NCBI GenBank assembly: GCA_902801625.1
Contig: CADCJI010000009.1
Coordinates: 35,053 to 99,052, forward strand
Direction of reading: 5' to 3'
Origin: an uncultured Bacteroidia bacterium
GTDB taxonomy: Bacteria > Bacteroidota > Bacteroidia > Bacteroidales > F082
Length of the DNA: 64,000 bases
The position numbers and the translations under genes were made by a program. Below, piece by piece: positions 25,241 to 33,174 of the stretch. How positions within the stretch are numbered: position 1 is the first letter of the stretch; each line of letters opens with the position of its first letter. The notes under the pieces are model-generated. The model was not told where the DNA came from. It did not search any database and saw nothing but the letters and a program-made list of their open reading frames with translations.

Positions 25241-26980
25241 TTAAAAACTCGTTGAAACGGTCAGCGAAACACCGCTTGAGGCAGGCACCGTGCGGCACAC
25301 GCCGCCCACGCAGACCACGCCTTCGCTTTGGCGACCTGCGCTCAACATGACACGGGTGGCATCGTGGATATAGGTGACCGTGCCCGTGAAATAATGGTCA
25401 CGATATTCCTCTACAGGGTTACCATAGTTCCACTTGTCGGCGACGGAGAACGACCAATGTGGGTTGACAGAGTATTCCAGCAGCGCAAAGGCCCAATCGC
25501 CACGCTTTTGGTAGTCTTTCTTCTCGCTCTCTTCCACCTCGTAGCCTTTGTGGACTTCGTTTTCCCACAAACCTTGCAGCTCGAGGCGCAAGCTCTGGCG
25601 TTTGTTAATCTTATAAGTCACATCCATGAAACCGATATTGGCCTTCACAACAGGCGAACCAGCGTGGCCTTCGATGGTCTCAATGTCGTAATACAAGTTG
25701 ATGTATTGTGCGGTGAGGTGCCAGTCTTTGCTGATTTTCTTGTCGACTTCAAAGTTGATGTCGCGGAAGAAACGATGGTCGCTAACGGCAAAGAACTTGG
25801 AAGCATAACCCAAAGTGCCAGCTTGGTTCAAAGCCATCTGGTTGCCGAAAGCTACAGAATCGCGGACAATGTCGTTCACCTGACTCATGTTAAAGGAGAG
25901 TTTGGTGCCATACTTACCACCAAGAGCAGTACCTCTCGGGATAGTATAGTTGACCTGCAATTGGGCAGCCATCTCGCCATTAGGCTGGGTCGAATAGGTG
26001 TACATCGACGGCAGGCTGTGGGTGTGGGTATAATTAATAGGTGGAATAAAGTTGATGTCCAGGTCATTCTGTTTGCCCGTGTACATCGACTTGAAACTCA
26101 TGTTATCGGTGCGTTTCACCTGCAACACGGCACCGAAGCCCTGCTGCGAGTAACTCAGCGATGACATCAAGGCGCGGCCTTCCTTGTAGATGAAATTGTT
26201 GATGGCCGATGGATCATTGATCTTGTATGCATACTCGGTGCTGAAGGCAAAATTGCCATAGCCTAAATTGATGCGGGCTGCAGCGGCACTTACATTTTCG
26301 GGAATGTTGTAGAACGAACTGAGGTCATTCTGTTTCTTGCTGACGAAGCTGCCGCCAAGGCTCATCTTGAACTCGGAGTCGTTAAGTGAAGGAATGCTCT
26401 GGTTGAAGTCCCATTCGGCATCCACGCCACGCACAATGCCACGATAGTCATCGTTGCCCATGTCGCGTTCAAGATACGGAGCCCAGAAGAAACGCTGGCG
26501 ACCATAGACGCCTTTCAATGTGACGCCTTGGGTGGGACGCAACACTACGCGTGCACCGCGCAAAGCGTTGTCCATGCCCAGCGACCATTCCTCGTAAGTA
26601 CGGAACACAAGTCCGCTGCCGAACTGGTCGTAAATGTCGCCCACGGTCATGCCAATGAAGCCGTTGTCATAGGTAGCGAAGAAGTTGGCCAAGCCCACGC
26701 CATTCAACTCGCTGCGGAAGCCGTTCAACTCAGGCATGAAAGCCTCAAAGCGGATGCCCGCCGAGAAGTCACCATTGGTGTAGTTCACCTTGCCGAAGCC
26801 ATTGATGCCAAATTTCTTGCCATTTAAGTCGTTAATACCGATGCCCTTGTCGAGCATATAGTATTGTGCGTCGGTCTGGAAGCTGCCGCTCACCTGGCCG
26901 CCTTCAACAAACGACTGAGCACTCGCTCTGAAACTGAAACCCAGGGCGAGTGCGAGTAAAACTAGTATGTGTTTTCGCAT
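25241..26980 (-). CDS. DUF6029-type outer-membrane beta-barrel protein
   Basis: A 579-residue protein with signal peptide (MRKHILVLLALALGFSFRASAQ). The body is dominated by amphipathic beta strands with alternating aromatics and glycines, ending in an aromatic residue (SGVSLTVSTSF), as expected for an outer-membrane barrel. Sequence and context (between a TlpA-like thioredoxin and an Omp28 lipoprotein) fit DUF6029. The function is not known to me. It lies 12 bp after the TlpA gene and 30 bp before the Omp28 gene. Confidence 0.8.
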   Translation of the reverse strand: MRKHILVLLALALGFSFRASAQSFVEGGQVSGSFQTDAQYYMLDKGIGINDLNGKKFGINGFGKVNYTNGDFSAGIRFEAFMPELNGFRSELNGVGLANFFATYDNGFIGMTVGDIYDQFGSGLVFRTYEEWSLGMDNALRGARVVLRPTQGVTLKGVYGRQRFFWAPYLERDMGNDDYRGIVRGVDAEWDFNQSIPSLNDSEFKMSLGGSFVSKKQNDLSSFYNIPENVSAAAARINLGYGNFAFSTEYAYKINDPSAINNFIYKEGRALMSSLSYSQQGFGAVLQVKRTDNMSFKSMYTGKQNDLDINFIPPINYTHTHSLPSMYTYSTQPNGEMAAQLQVNYTIPRGTALGGKYGTKLSFNMSQVNDIVRDSVAFGNQMALNQAGTLGYASKFFAVSDHRFFRDINFEVDKKISKDWHLTAQYINLYYDIETIEGHAGSPVVKANIGFMDVTYKINKRQSLRLELQGLWENEVHKGYEVEESEKKDYQKRGDWAFALLEYSVNPHWSFSVADKWNYGNPVEEYRDHYFTGTVTYIHDATRVMLSAGRQSEGVVCVGGVCRTVPASSGVSLTVSTSF

Positions 26981-26992
26981 ATAAGTATGTTT

Positions 26993-27496
26993 TTACTTTT
27001 TCTTCTTTGCGATTTTTAGAATCTCTTCATAAAGGTCGTCTTCGGCGCCTTCAAAATAGCCCGTGTGTTGATACACAATCTTGCCGTTGCCGTCAATCAA
27101 GAAGGTGTGGGGCGGATTGCTCACATTCATGGCACGCTTCAAATCGCCGTTAGGGTCAAGAAGCACTTCAAAGACCCAGCCCTTACCATCAACAACTGGC
27201 TTCACCTTAGCGGTAGAGCGCGAGTCGTCAATAGAAACAGAATAAATCTTCACACCGGTCTCAGCTTGCCAATCCGCGTAGACATCATTGAGGGCGTTGT
27301 GCTCTTTGATGCAAGGTCCGCACCAAGTGGCCCAGAAAGTGATAACGATGGGTTTGCCGTCATTGTTGAGCTTAGCAATGTTCACATCCTTACCTTTCAA
27401 ATTCTTCAAGGTGATGTTCGGCAGTTCCGATTTCGTTTGCGCATGAAGGCCCGTTACCATCAGAGCCATCAGCAAAAGTGTCATGAGTTTTTTCAT
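26993..27496 (-). CDS. TlpA-like thiol-disulfide oxidoreductase
   Basis: A 167-residue exported thioredoxin-fold protein. Signal peptide MKKLMTLLLMALMVTGLHAQ, active site WCGPC in ITFWATWCGPCIKEH, the cis-Pro region NPPHTFLID, and a basic tail (KIAKKKK). It likely reduces or isomerises disulfides of periplasmic or outer-membrane proteins. It is the first gene of the TlpA-DUF6029-Omp28 operon, so its clients may be those two proteins; the Omp28 protein has a Cys pair. Confidence 0.9.
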   Translation of the reverse strand: MKKLMTLLLMALMVTGLHAQTKSELPNITLKNLKGKDVNIAKLNNDGKPIVITFWATWCGPCIKEHNALNDVYADWQAETGVKIYSVSIDDSRSTAKVKPVVDGKGWVFEVLLDPNGDLKRAMNVSNPPHTFLIDGNGKIVYQHTGYFEGAEDDLYEEILKIAKKKK

Positions 27497-27523
27497 TGAT
27501 TCAAAAATTTAATATTCAAAGTT

Positions 27524-28525
27524 TTAAAATTCGTTTTCTTCAATTTGGCAATAGACTTCAAGTAGTTTGCAATACTGTTCCGCCCTGATAGCCACCTTTT
27601 TGATGACATTCGGTATCAAGACACATTCCCCTTGTTTTACAAAAACCGCGCCACTTTCCCAGTTTAGGGTGAAATTTCCCTCCAAAGCTATCAAAATCAC
27701 AAATGAATCGAGATTGGAATAGTCTTTTTCCATCTCGCCCTGCAACTGAAGCAGGTTGGTCACGAAATACTGACAATCCACAACGGGCACTGTCTTGTTC
27801 ATCACATTGGGGACCTCAATCTTGTAGTTTTCGGGCATCGTGCCATCGATGGCCTCCACCGACTGCGGGATATGCAATTCGCGGCGCATGCCGGCCACAT
27901 CAATACGATCCCAGTCGTAGATGCGGTAGGTGGTGTCGCTGGTCTGTTGGATTTCGGCCACCATGATACCAGGACCAAGTGCATGGACGCGACCAGCAGG
28001 GATAAAGAAAACATCGTCTTTTTTCACCTGCTCGTGGTTCAAAACGCTTTGCAGTGTATTGTCTTTCAGTACATTGACATAATCCATACGCGTCATCTCG
28101 CGATTGAAGCCCATGACGAGTTCGGCATCTTGGTCGGCCTGCATCACATACCACATTTCGGTCTTGCCATTGCCCAAGTCGCGTTTTTGGGCCAATTCGT
28201 CGTCGGGATGCACCTGTACAGAGAGCCAGTCGTTGGCATCGATGATTTTCAGCAACAGAGGAAATTGCTCGCCGTATTTATCAAAAACGCTCTCACCGAC
28301 CAAGTCGCCCATGAAGGTCTCCACCAGGTCGTTGATCTCATCGCCTTCAAAGTCGCCATTGGCGATTTCGCTTTGTTCGTCCCAGATGCCTGAAAGCAAC
28401 CACACCTCGCCACAATTCGGCAACGGACCATAGTCCATTCCAAGCACTTCCTTGATTTTGCGACCACCCCAAATCTTATCCTTGAAGATGGGCTTGAATT
28501 TTAGGGGATAGAGTACTGTTTGCAT
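27524..28525 (-). CDS. manA: Mannose-6-phosphate isomerase, class I
   Basis: A 333-residue cupin metalloenzyme interconverting mannose-6-P and fructose-6-P. Visible blocks are the N-terminal FKDKIWGG, the Zn-binding LSVQVHPDDE and KTEMWYVM, and the active-site FIPAGRVHALGPGIMVAEIQQTSDTTYRIYDWDR. The short length, without a C-terminal extension, is as usual for the phylum. It is separated by 27 bp from the TlpA gene downstream and by 7 bp from the toxin gene upstream. Confidence 0.94.
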   Translation of the reverse strand: MQTVLYPLKFKPIFKDKIWGGRKIKEVLGMDYGPLPNCGEVWLLSGIWDEQSEIANGDFEGDEINDLVETFMGDLVGESVFDKYGEQFPLLLKIIDANDWLSVQVHPDDELAQKRDLGNGKTEMWYVMQADQDAELVMGFNREMTRMDYVNVLKDNTLQSVLNHEQVKKDDVFFIPAGRVHALGPGIMVAEIQQTSDTTYRIYDWDRIDVAGMRRELHIPQSVEAIDGTMPENYKIEVPNVMNKTVPVVDCQYFVTNLLQLQGEMEKDYSNLDSFVILIALEGNFTLNWESGAVFVKQGECVLIPNVIKKVAIRAEQYCKLLEVYCQIEENEF

Positions 28526-28532
28526 AATAAAC

Positions 28533-28865
28533 TTAAAATATGGATTGTATAACTTTATCTACCATCTCATCAAAGAAAGGTTGCTTCATTCTGCTGATTT
28601 TACGGATAACATCACGTTCAATATCACCCACCAGGATATGACACTTGACATAACTCTTTTTCAGCATAGGCACAGTCAACATTTCATCATCCAGTTCATA
28701 ACAATACTCTGGATTGTATGGTTTTGAAGAAATCATACACAAATAAATGTAACCTTCATTGTCTTGAAGCATATCATTCGATACGATGACAGCGGGATGC
28801 GGCTTGAATGAACCGTCAGGAAACAAGAAATTGATTTCAACAATATCACGTTGTGAATACTTCAT
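28533..28865 (-). CDS. MazF/PemK-type toxin
   Basis: A 110-residue protein of the MazF/PemK (CcdB-like SH3 barrel) class. It starts MKYSQRDIVEINFLFPDGSFKPHPAVIVSND, with the barrel strands and conserved Pro-Ala-Val-(I/V)-(V/L)-S motif, and ends in a C-terminal helix. These are sequence-specific endoribonucleases acting on mRNA. Its ATG overlaps the stop of the upstream antitoxin gene by 4 bp (28862-28865), the usual order for a type II module. The family is variable, so target and activity are unknown. Confidence 0.82.
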   Translation of the reverse strand: MKYSQRDIVEINFLFPDGSFKPHPAVIVSNDMLQDNEGYIYLCMISSKPYNPEYCYELDDEMLTVPMLKKSYVKCHILVGDIERDVIRKISRMKQPFFDEMVDKVIQSIF

Positions 28866-29056
28866 ACCAAGTGCTTTGAGAACAATTTTGCGGCATTAGC
28901 CTTTGACGTACAAAGAAACGCCTGCTTTTCCTCTTCTTCAGTCCATTCTTCCCACTCAGGATAAGTGATGACTCCTGCCGCAATCAACTTGCGGATAAGC
29001 TCCATAATCTGAGCATTTTTTTCATCATAACTGATGGTCATAGTAGTCATAATCAT
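28862..29056 (-). CDS. Antitoxin partner of the MazF-like toxin
   Basis: A 64-residue acidic, helical protein (MTISYDEKNAQIMELI ... TYPEWEEWTEEEEKQAF) encoded just before the toxin with a 4-bp overlap. The acidic C-terminal part would wrap and inhibit the toxin; the N-terminal half does not show a clear DNA-binding fold. ATGs lie at 29056, 29050 and 29041, and the exact start is open. The assignment is from position and size. Confidence 0.7.
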   Translation of the reverse strand: MIMTTMTISYDEKNAQIMELIRKLIAAGVITYPEWEEWTEEEEKQAFLCTSKANAAKLFSKHLV

Positions 29057-29146
29057 TCCTCCTTTTCAGACTGCAATAATACGAATTATTTCTGACACGG
29101 ATAGTCAGACACTAAAAATCATTATTTTTGCGCCAAAGAAAACATC

Positions 29147-30283
29147 ATGCAAAACCTCATAGAACTTAGGCATATCCTCCATGCCCACCCTGAACTATCG
29201 GGACAAGAGGTCCTGACCAACAAAATCTTGAACGAGTGGGTGAAACAGACCCAACCCGACCAGATCATCGAAAGAATTGGCGGTTATGGCCTGGCGGCAA
29301 TATATAAAGGTGCGAAGCCTGGCAAGCGCATCCTCATCCGTGGCGATATTGATGCTTTGCATATTCCCGAGCCCAATAACCTTCCCTACCGCTCACAAAA
29401 CCAAGGCGTTTCGCACAAATGCGGCCACGACGGCCACGCCACCATCCTCTGTGGACTGGCGCAATGGCTTGGCGAACAGCGCCCCGACCAAGGCGAGGTG
29501 GTGCTGCTCTTCCAACCTGCCGAAGAAACCGGACAAGGCGCGCAAGCCATCCTCAGCGACCCGCAATTTGAGCAAATCAAACCCGATGTGGCTTATGGTC
29601 TGCATAATCTGCCTAGTTTCGAGAAAGGTAAAATAATGGTCAAAGATGGTTGTTTTGCGGCAGCTTCCTTTGGATTGAAGCTCGTTTTCGACGGTCGTAC
29701 AGCACATGCCTCGCAACCCGAGACGGGCCACAGCCCTTCGGAGTTGCTAGCTCAACTCATCCACTATTTGGAGAAAAAACGCGAACAACTGAAAGCCGTG
29801 AAGCCACTGACTACCTTCGTCATCACCCATGCTATCTTGGGCGAAGAGACTTTCGGTGTCGCTCCTGGCCATGCCGAGATTTGGCTCACCCTGCGCAGCT
29901 TCAACGACCGCAACCTAGAACTGATGTCAACGGAAATCATCGAGTTCTGCCGTGCCAAAGCCAAAGACCACCTCTTCGACTTCAGCTTCTCGATGCATGA
30001 GGCCTTCACCGCCACCAAAAGCGATGCTAACTGCGTGAGAACCATAGAGCAAGCCGCCAAAAACCTTGAATTAAATCTCGGTCATCTTGACGAGCCTTTC
30101 CGCTGGTCGGAGGACTTTGGAAGGTTTGGAAGCGTCTGTCCTATTGGTTTCTTCGGTTTAGGTTCAGGCACGGAACAGCCTGCCCTTCACGACCCGATGT
30201 TCGATTTCCCTGATGACATTTTGGAAATCGGGATGGGGATGTTTTGGGAGATAATTCGGTTGGAGTTGGAAGTAAATAGATAA
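29147..30283 (+). CDS. M20-family amidohydrolase/peptidase
   Basis: A 378-residue metallo-hydrolase of the M20D (IAA-amino acid hydrolase/hippurate hydrolase) type. Metal-binding blocks are seen: HAHPELSGQE at the start, CGHDGHATILCGLA, QPAEETGQGA and the late ALHDPMFDF. A dimerisation domain occupies about 180-290. It would cleave N-acyl amino acids or small peptides in the cytosol. A TATTTTTG -7 box lies at 29123-29130, only 17 bp before the ATG. Confidence 0.9.
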   Translation: MQNLIELRHILHAHPELSGQEVLTNKILNEWVKQTQPDQIIERIGGYGLAAIYKGAKPGKRILIRGDIDALHIPEPNNLPYRSQNQGVSHKCGHDGHATILCGLAQWLGEQRPDQGEVVLLFQPAEETGQGAQAILSDPQFEQIKPDVAYGLHNLPSFEKGKIMVKDGCFAAASFGLKLVFDGRTAHASQPETGHSPSELLAQLIHYLEKKREQLKAVKPLTTFVITHAILGEETFGVAPGHAEIWLTLRSFNDRNLELMSTEIIEFCRAKAKDHLFDFSFSMHEAFTATKSDANCVRTIEQAAKNLELNLGHLDEPFRWSEDFGRFGSVCPIGFFGLGSGTEQPALHDPMFDFPDDILEIGMGMFWEIIRLELEVNR

Positions 30284-30288
30284 AGCAG

Positions 30289-30350
30289 GCTCACACTCTA
30301 TGTCATTCCTGCAAGGGATTTGCTGGGGAAGGAATCTATAGAGAGTGAGC
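30289..30350 (+). repeat. Covarying hairpin element, GTCATTCC...GGAATCT family, copy 1
   Basis: Outer arms GCTCACACTCTAT / ATAGAGAGTGAGC flank the family core GTCATTCCTGC ... AGGAATCT. It begins just after the M20 gene stop. See 30380-30457, 41376-41431 and 41464-41523 for the other copies, which have different but self-complementary arms. Confidence 0.75.
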
Positions 30351-30379
30351 CGTCAATATGGTTATCCTTCTTTGAACCG

Positions 30380-30457
30380 CCCTGCATAGATTGACTTCGT
30401 CGAATGCAGGGCATTTCCACTCCTTCACACACGCCCCCGTTGGAATGACATGCAGGG
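30380..30457 (-). repeat. Covarying hairpin element, GTCATTCC...GGAATCT family, copy 2
   Basis: On the minus strand, arms CCCTGCAT / ATGCAGGG flank GTCATTCC and AATCT. The interior holds GACTTCGTCGAAT on the plus strand, a motif seen again in the structured element between atpA and atpG. It sits just before the mtnN stop. Confidence 0.65.
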
Positions 30458-30466
30458 CTTGCTAAA

Positions 30467-31222
30467 CTACAATAACCTCATAACCTCCCCTATAATCGCC
30501 CTCGAATAAGCATTCGCCACCTCAACGATGAACTTGCCGAAGTCGACGCGGGCATTGTGGTCAGCGGTGTCGCTAATGGTGCGGATGACCGTGAACGGTG
30601 TGCCAAACTCAAGGCAGACCTGTGCCACAGCCGCACCTTCCATTTCCACACAAAGCACATCGGGCAACAAACCCAAGATTTCCTCTCGTTTCTCGTTGCT
30701 GTTGACGAACTGGTCGCCGCTGGCGATGTCGCCGAAATGCAAAGTTGGCGACAAGTTAAACTCCTTGACGGCCTCCTCACCCACCATGTTTTCAACGCCT
30801 TTTGCCAAAAGATTCGAGACCGCCTTGCCTGCCAATTCTGTCAGTTCGGGGTTGCTATCAACATATACGCGGTTGAGCAAAGGCAGTTCAAAACGCGAGA
30901 TGATGGGACGGGCATCCAAGTCGTGCTGTACCAAACGCTTGGAAATCACGATGTCGCCTACCTTAAGCCCATCAGCCAAAGCACCTGCCGTGCCAATAAA
31001 AAACAAGTCCGTCACGGCGAACTCTTGTATTAATAAGGTTGCAGTGATAGTCGCGGCCACCTTGCCCCATTTGGAGAAGGCCACCACACAGCGCACATTA
31101 CCGATTTTACCCACCACAAACTCACGGTTAGCGATTTTCACGATGGTTTTTTCGGTCAGCAGGGCTTTCACCTCATCAATTTCTTGCGCCATCGCGCCAA
31201 GAATGCCTATATTTCTGGTCAT
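30467..31222 (-). CDS. mtnN: 5'-methylthioadenosine/S-adenosylhomocysteine nucleosidase
   Basis: A 251-residue nucleosidase cleaving MTA, SAH and 5'-deoxyadenosine, with roles in methionine salvage and removal of inhibitory products. Family blocks: GILGAMAQEID at the start, FIGTAGAL, SGDQFVNS, CVEMEGAAVAQVC, and the catalytic Asp in TISDTADHNA. It is a single gene by spacing, convergent with the M20 gene across a repeat-rich gap. Confidence 0.94.
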   Translation of the reverse strand: MTRNIGILGAMAQEIDEVKALLTEKTIVKIANREFVVGKIGNVRCVVAFSKWGKVAATITATLLIQEFAVTDLFFIGTAGALADGLKVGDIVISKRLVQHDLDARPIISRFELPLLNRVYVDSNPELTELAGKAVSNLLAKGVENMVGEEAVKEFNLSPTLHFGDIASGDQFVNSNEKREEILGLLPDVLCVEMEGAAVAQVCLEFGTPFTVIRTISDTADHNARVDFGKFIVEVANAYSRAIIGEVMRLL

Positions 31223-31263
31223 AGATTCAAAGATTTAAGATTCAAAATTCAAAGATTCACAAT

Positions 31264-31352
31264 TTGGCTACTGGCCACTGGCGACTTCACGAAGAAGGAA
31301 GCTCAATGATTATCAACAAGCAGCCAGTAGCCAAAAGCCAAAGGCCAGTAGC
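31264..31352. repeat. Inverted-repeat tract between mtnN and LOG gene
   Basis: TGGCTACTGGC at 31264-31274 has complements GCCAGTAGCCA at 31323-31333 and GGCCAGTAGC at 31343-31352. The spacer therefore holds one left arm and two possible right arms. Function unknown. Confidence 0.5.
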
Positions 31353-31358
31353 AATTAA

Positions 31359-31391
31359 TTTGCACGGCAAAAATAAAAAATACTACCTTTG
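31359..31391 (+). promoter_or_regulatory. Promoter of the LOG gene
   Basis: TTTG at 31359-31362 and TACCTTTG at 31384-31391 are separated by 21 bp, an excellent match to the Bacteroidota -33/-7 consensus. The start codon is 14 bp further on. Confidence 0.75.
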
Positions 31392-31405
31392 CAAAAATTT
31401 AGCGA

Positions 31406-31996
31406 ATGAAGAAAATCTGCATTTTTTGTGGCAGCAGCATGGGGTTCGACCCGATTTACAAGGAGAAAGCAGCCGAATTGGGCAATGTTTTGGCCGATAA
31501 CAATTGTGAACTGCTCTACGGCGGAGGCAATGTGGGCCTGATGAATATCATCGCCGAGGTGATGAAGGAACGCCATTGCAGGATTGTCGGTACCATCACG
31601 CAGCATCTGCTAGACATGCGCGTGGGTCGTCCCGACATCGACGAGCTGATTGTGGTAGACACCATGGCCGAACGCAAGAAAATCCTTGAGGACATGGCCG
31701 ACGCTTTTATCGCCATGCCGGGTGGTGTGGGGACGATGGACGAGTTTTTCGAGGTGATGGTGCTCAGCCAATTGCGCGTGTTTGACAAGCCTGTCGCACT
31801 CTTCAACGTGAACGGCTACTACGACGACATCGTTCGTTTCCTCGACCGTGCCACACGCGACGGTTTCATCCACCGCGAACATGCCAACAACTTGATTGTT
31901 AGCGACAATCCCATGGCTCTCATCGAAGGCATCGAGAAATTCAAACCGGTGGAACTGAAGAAATGGGTAAGTGAGCTTAAGGAACAAGTCAAATAG
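31406..31996 (+). CDS. LOG-family nucleoside 5'-monophosphate phosphoribohydrolase
   Basis: A 196-residue Rossmann-like protein (TIGR00730 type). Hallmarks: CIFCGSSMGFDP at the start, LLYGGGNVGLMN, and PGGVGTMDEFFEV, the PGGxGTxxE motif of LOG enzymes, with the catalytic Arg in ERKKILEDMADAF. These enzymes release the base from nucleotide 5'-monophosphates (cytokinin-activating in plants, purine/pyrimidine salvage in bacteria). It has its own strong promoter and a short leader. Confidence 0.92.
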   Translation: MKKICIFCGSSMGFDPIYKEKAAELGNVLADNNCELLYGGGNVGLMNIIAEVMKERHCRIVGTITQHLLDMRVGRPDIDELIVVDTMAERKKILEDMADAFIAMPGGVGTMDEFFEVMVLSQLRVFDKPVALFNVNGYYDDIVRFLDRATRDGFIHREHANNLIVSDNPMALIEGIEKFKPVELKKWVSELKEQVK

Positions 31997-32099
31997 TTTA
32001 GAGTTGAGAGTTTAGAGTTTAGAGTTAAAGCCAGTCCCGTAGGGACGACAGGATATTAAGCAGGCGACGTGAGTCCCTGCGTCACAAAACAACAAGACC

Positions 32100-33152
32100 A
32101 TGATCATCATAGGAATCACAGGCACCCTAGGTGCGGGCAAAGGCACCATCGTCGACTACCTCGTCAAGGAAAAAGGCTTCGTGCACTACTCGGTGCGGGC
32201 CTACATCACAGAAGAATGCCAACGCCGCGGCCTCGAGGTGAACCGCGACACACTGACCCTGGTGGGCAACGACCTGCGCGCCGCACACTCACCCAGTTAC
32301 ATCACCGACCAACTCTTCGAACGCGCCAAGGCCGAAGGCAAAAACGCCGTCATCGAAAGTGTTCGCACACCAGGCGAAATCCACTCGCTTCGCGAGAAGG
32401 GCGAGTTCTATCTCTTTGCCGTCGACGCCGACCGTAAGATACGCTACGACCGCATCTACCTCCGTGGCTCAGAGACTGACCACATCGACTTCGACACCTT
32501 TGTGGCCAACGAAGAGCGCGAAATGACAGCCACCGACCCAAACAAACAGAACCTCGGGGCGTGCATCAAGGAGGCCGACTTCGTGTTCATGAACGACGGC
32601 TCCATCCCACAACTGCACCAACAGGTGGAAAAGGTACTGACGCAACTTCATGTGCGCCCCTCGTGGGACGACTATTTCCTTAACCTGGCCGACACCGTCA
32701 GCGAGCGCGCCACCTGCAACCGTGGGCGCAGTGGTTGTGTCATAGTAAAGGACAAGCAAATCCTGGTGACGGGCTATGTGGGCTCGCCGCGCGGACTGCC
32801 GCACTGCGACGATGTGGGCCATCTCTTCCGCAAGACCATCCACGAAGACGGCAGCGTCACCCAGCACTGCGTGCGCACCGTCCATGCAGAGCAGAATGCC
32901 ATCTGTCAGGCTGCCCGCCGTGGTATCGCCTTGGACGGCAGCACCTTATACTGTCGCATGACCCCCTGCCGCACCTGCGCCATGCTCATCATCAACTGCG
33001 GCATCGAGCGCGTGGTGTGCGAGCGCCGCTACCACGACGGTGCCGAGACCGAGGAAATGTTCCGTACCGTGGGCATCAAATTGGAATACAAATACGATGA
33101 AGTACAGCAATATGAAGGGCAGCGCTGCGACAATACCGATCCATTGAAATAA
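32100..33152 (+). CDS. P-loop kinase-like/deoxycytidylate deaminase fusion
   Basis: A 350-residue two-domain protein. Residues 1-185 form a P-loop NMP-kinase-like domain with Walker A GTLGAGKGT (8-16). Residues 186-345 form a zinc-dependent dCMP-type deaminase: GYVGSPRGLPHCDDVGH, HAE (262-264) with catalytic Glu264, and PCRTC with Zn Cys290 and Cys293. The deaminase would turn dCMP to dUMP for dTTP synthesis. Yeast Dcd1 and the Vibrio antiphage deaminases AvcD/DcdV share this order, although the latter are considerably longer. Housekeeping nucleotide metabolism and phage defence are both possible; no AvcI-like antitoxin RNA is evident upstream. Confidence 0.85.
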   Translation: MIIIGITGTLGAGKGTIVDYLVKEKGFVHYSVRAYITEECQRRGLEVNRDTLTLVGNDLRAAHSPSYITDQLFERAKAEGKNAVIESVRTPGEIHSLREKGEFYLFAVDADRKIRYDRIYLRGSETDHIDFDTFVANEEREMTATDPNKQNLGACIKEADFVFMNDGSIPQLHQQVEKVLTQLHVRPSWDDYFLNLADTVSERATCNRGRSGCVIVKDKQILVTGYVGSPRGLPHCDDVGHLFRKTIHEDGSVTQHCVRTVHAEQNAICQAARRGIALDGSTLYCRMTPCRTCAMLIINCGIERVVCERRYHDGAETEEMFRTVGIKLEYKYDEVQQYEGQRCDNTDPLK

Positions 33153-33174
33153 TCCAAACTAAACAATAATTGCT

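Noticed and set aside
31997-32099. A short gene or RNA in the gap before the kinase-deaminase gene
   Set aside because: Only GAGTTTAGAGTT-type simple repeats and no credible frame or fold.
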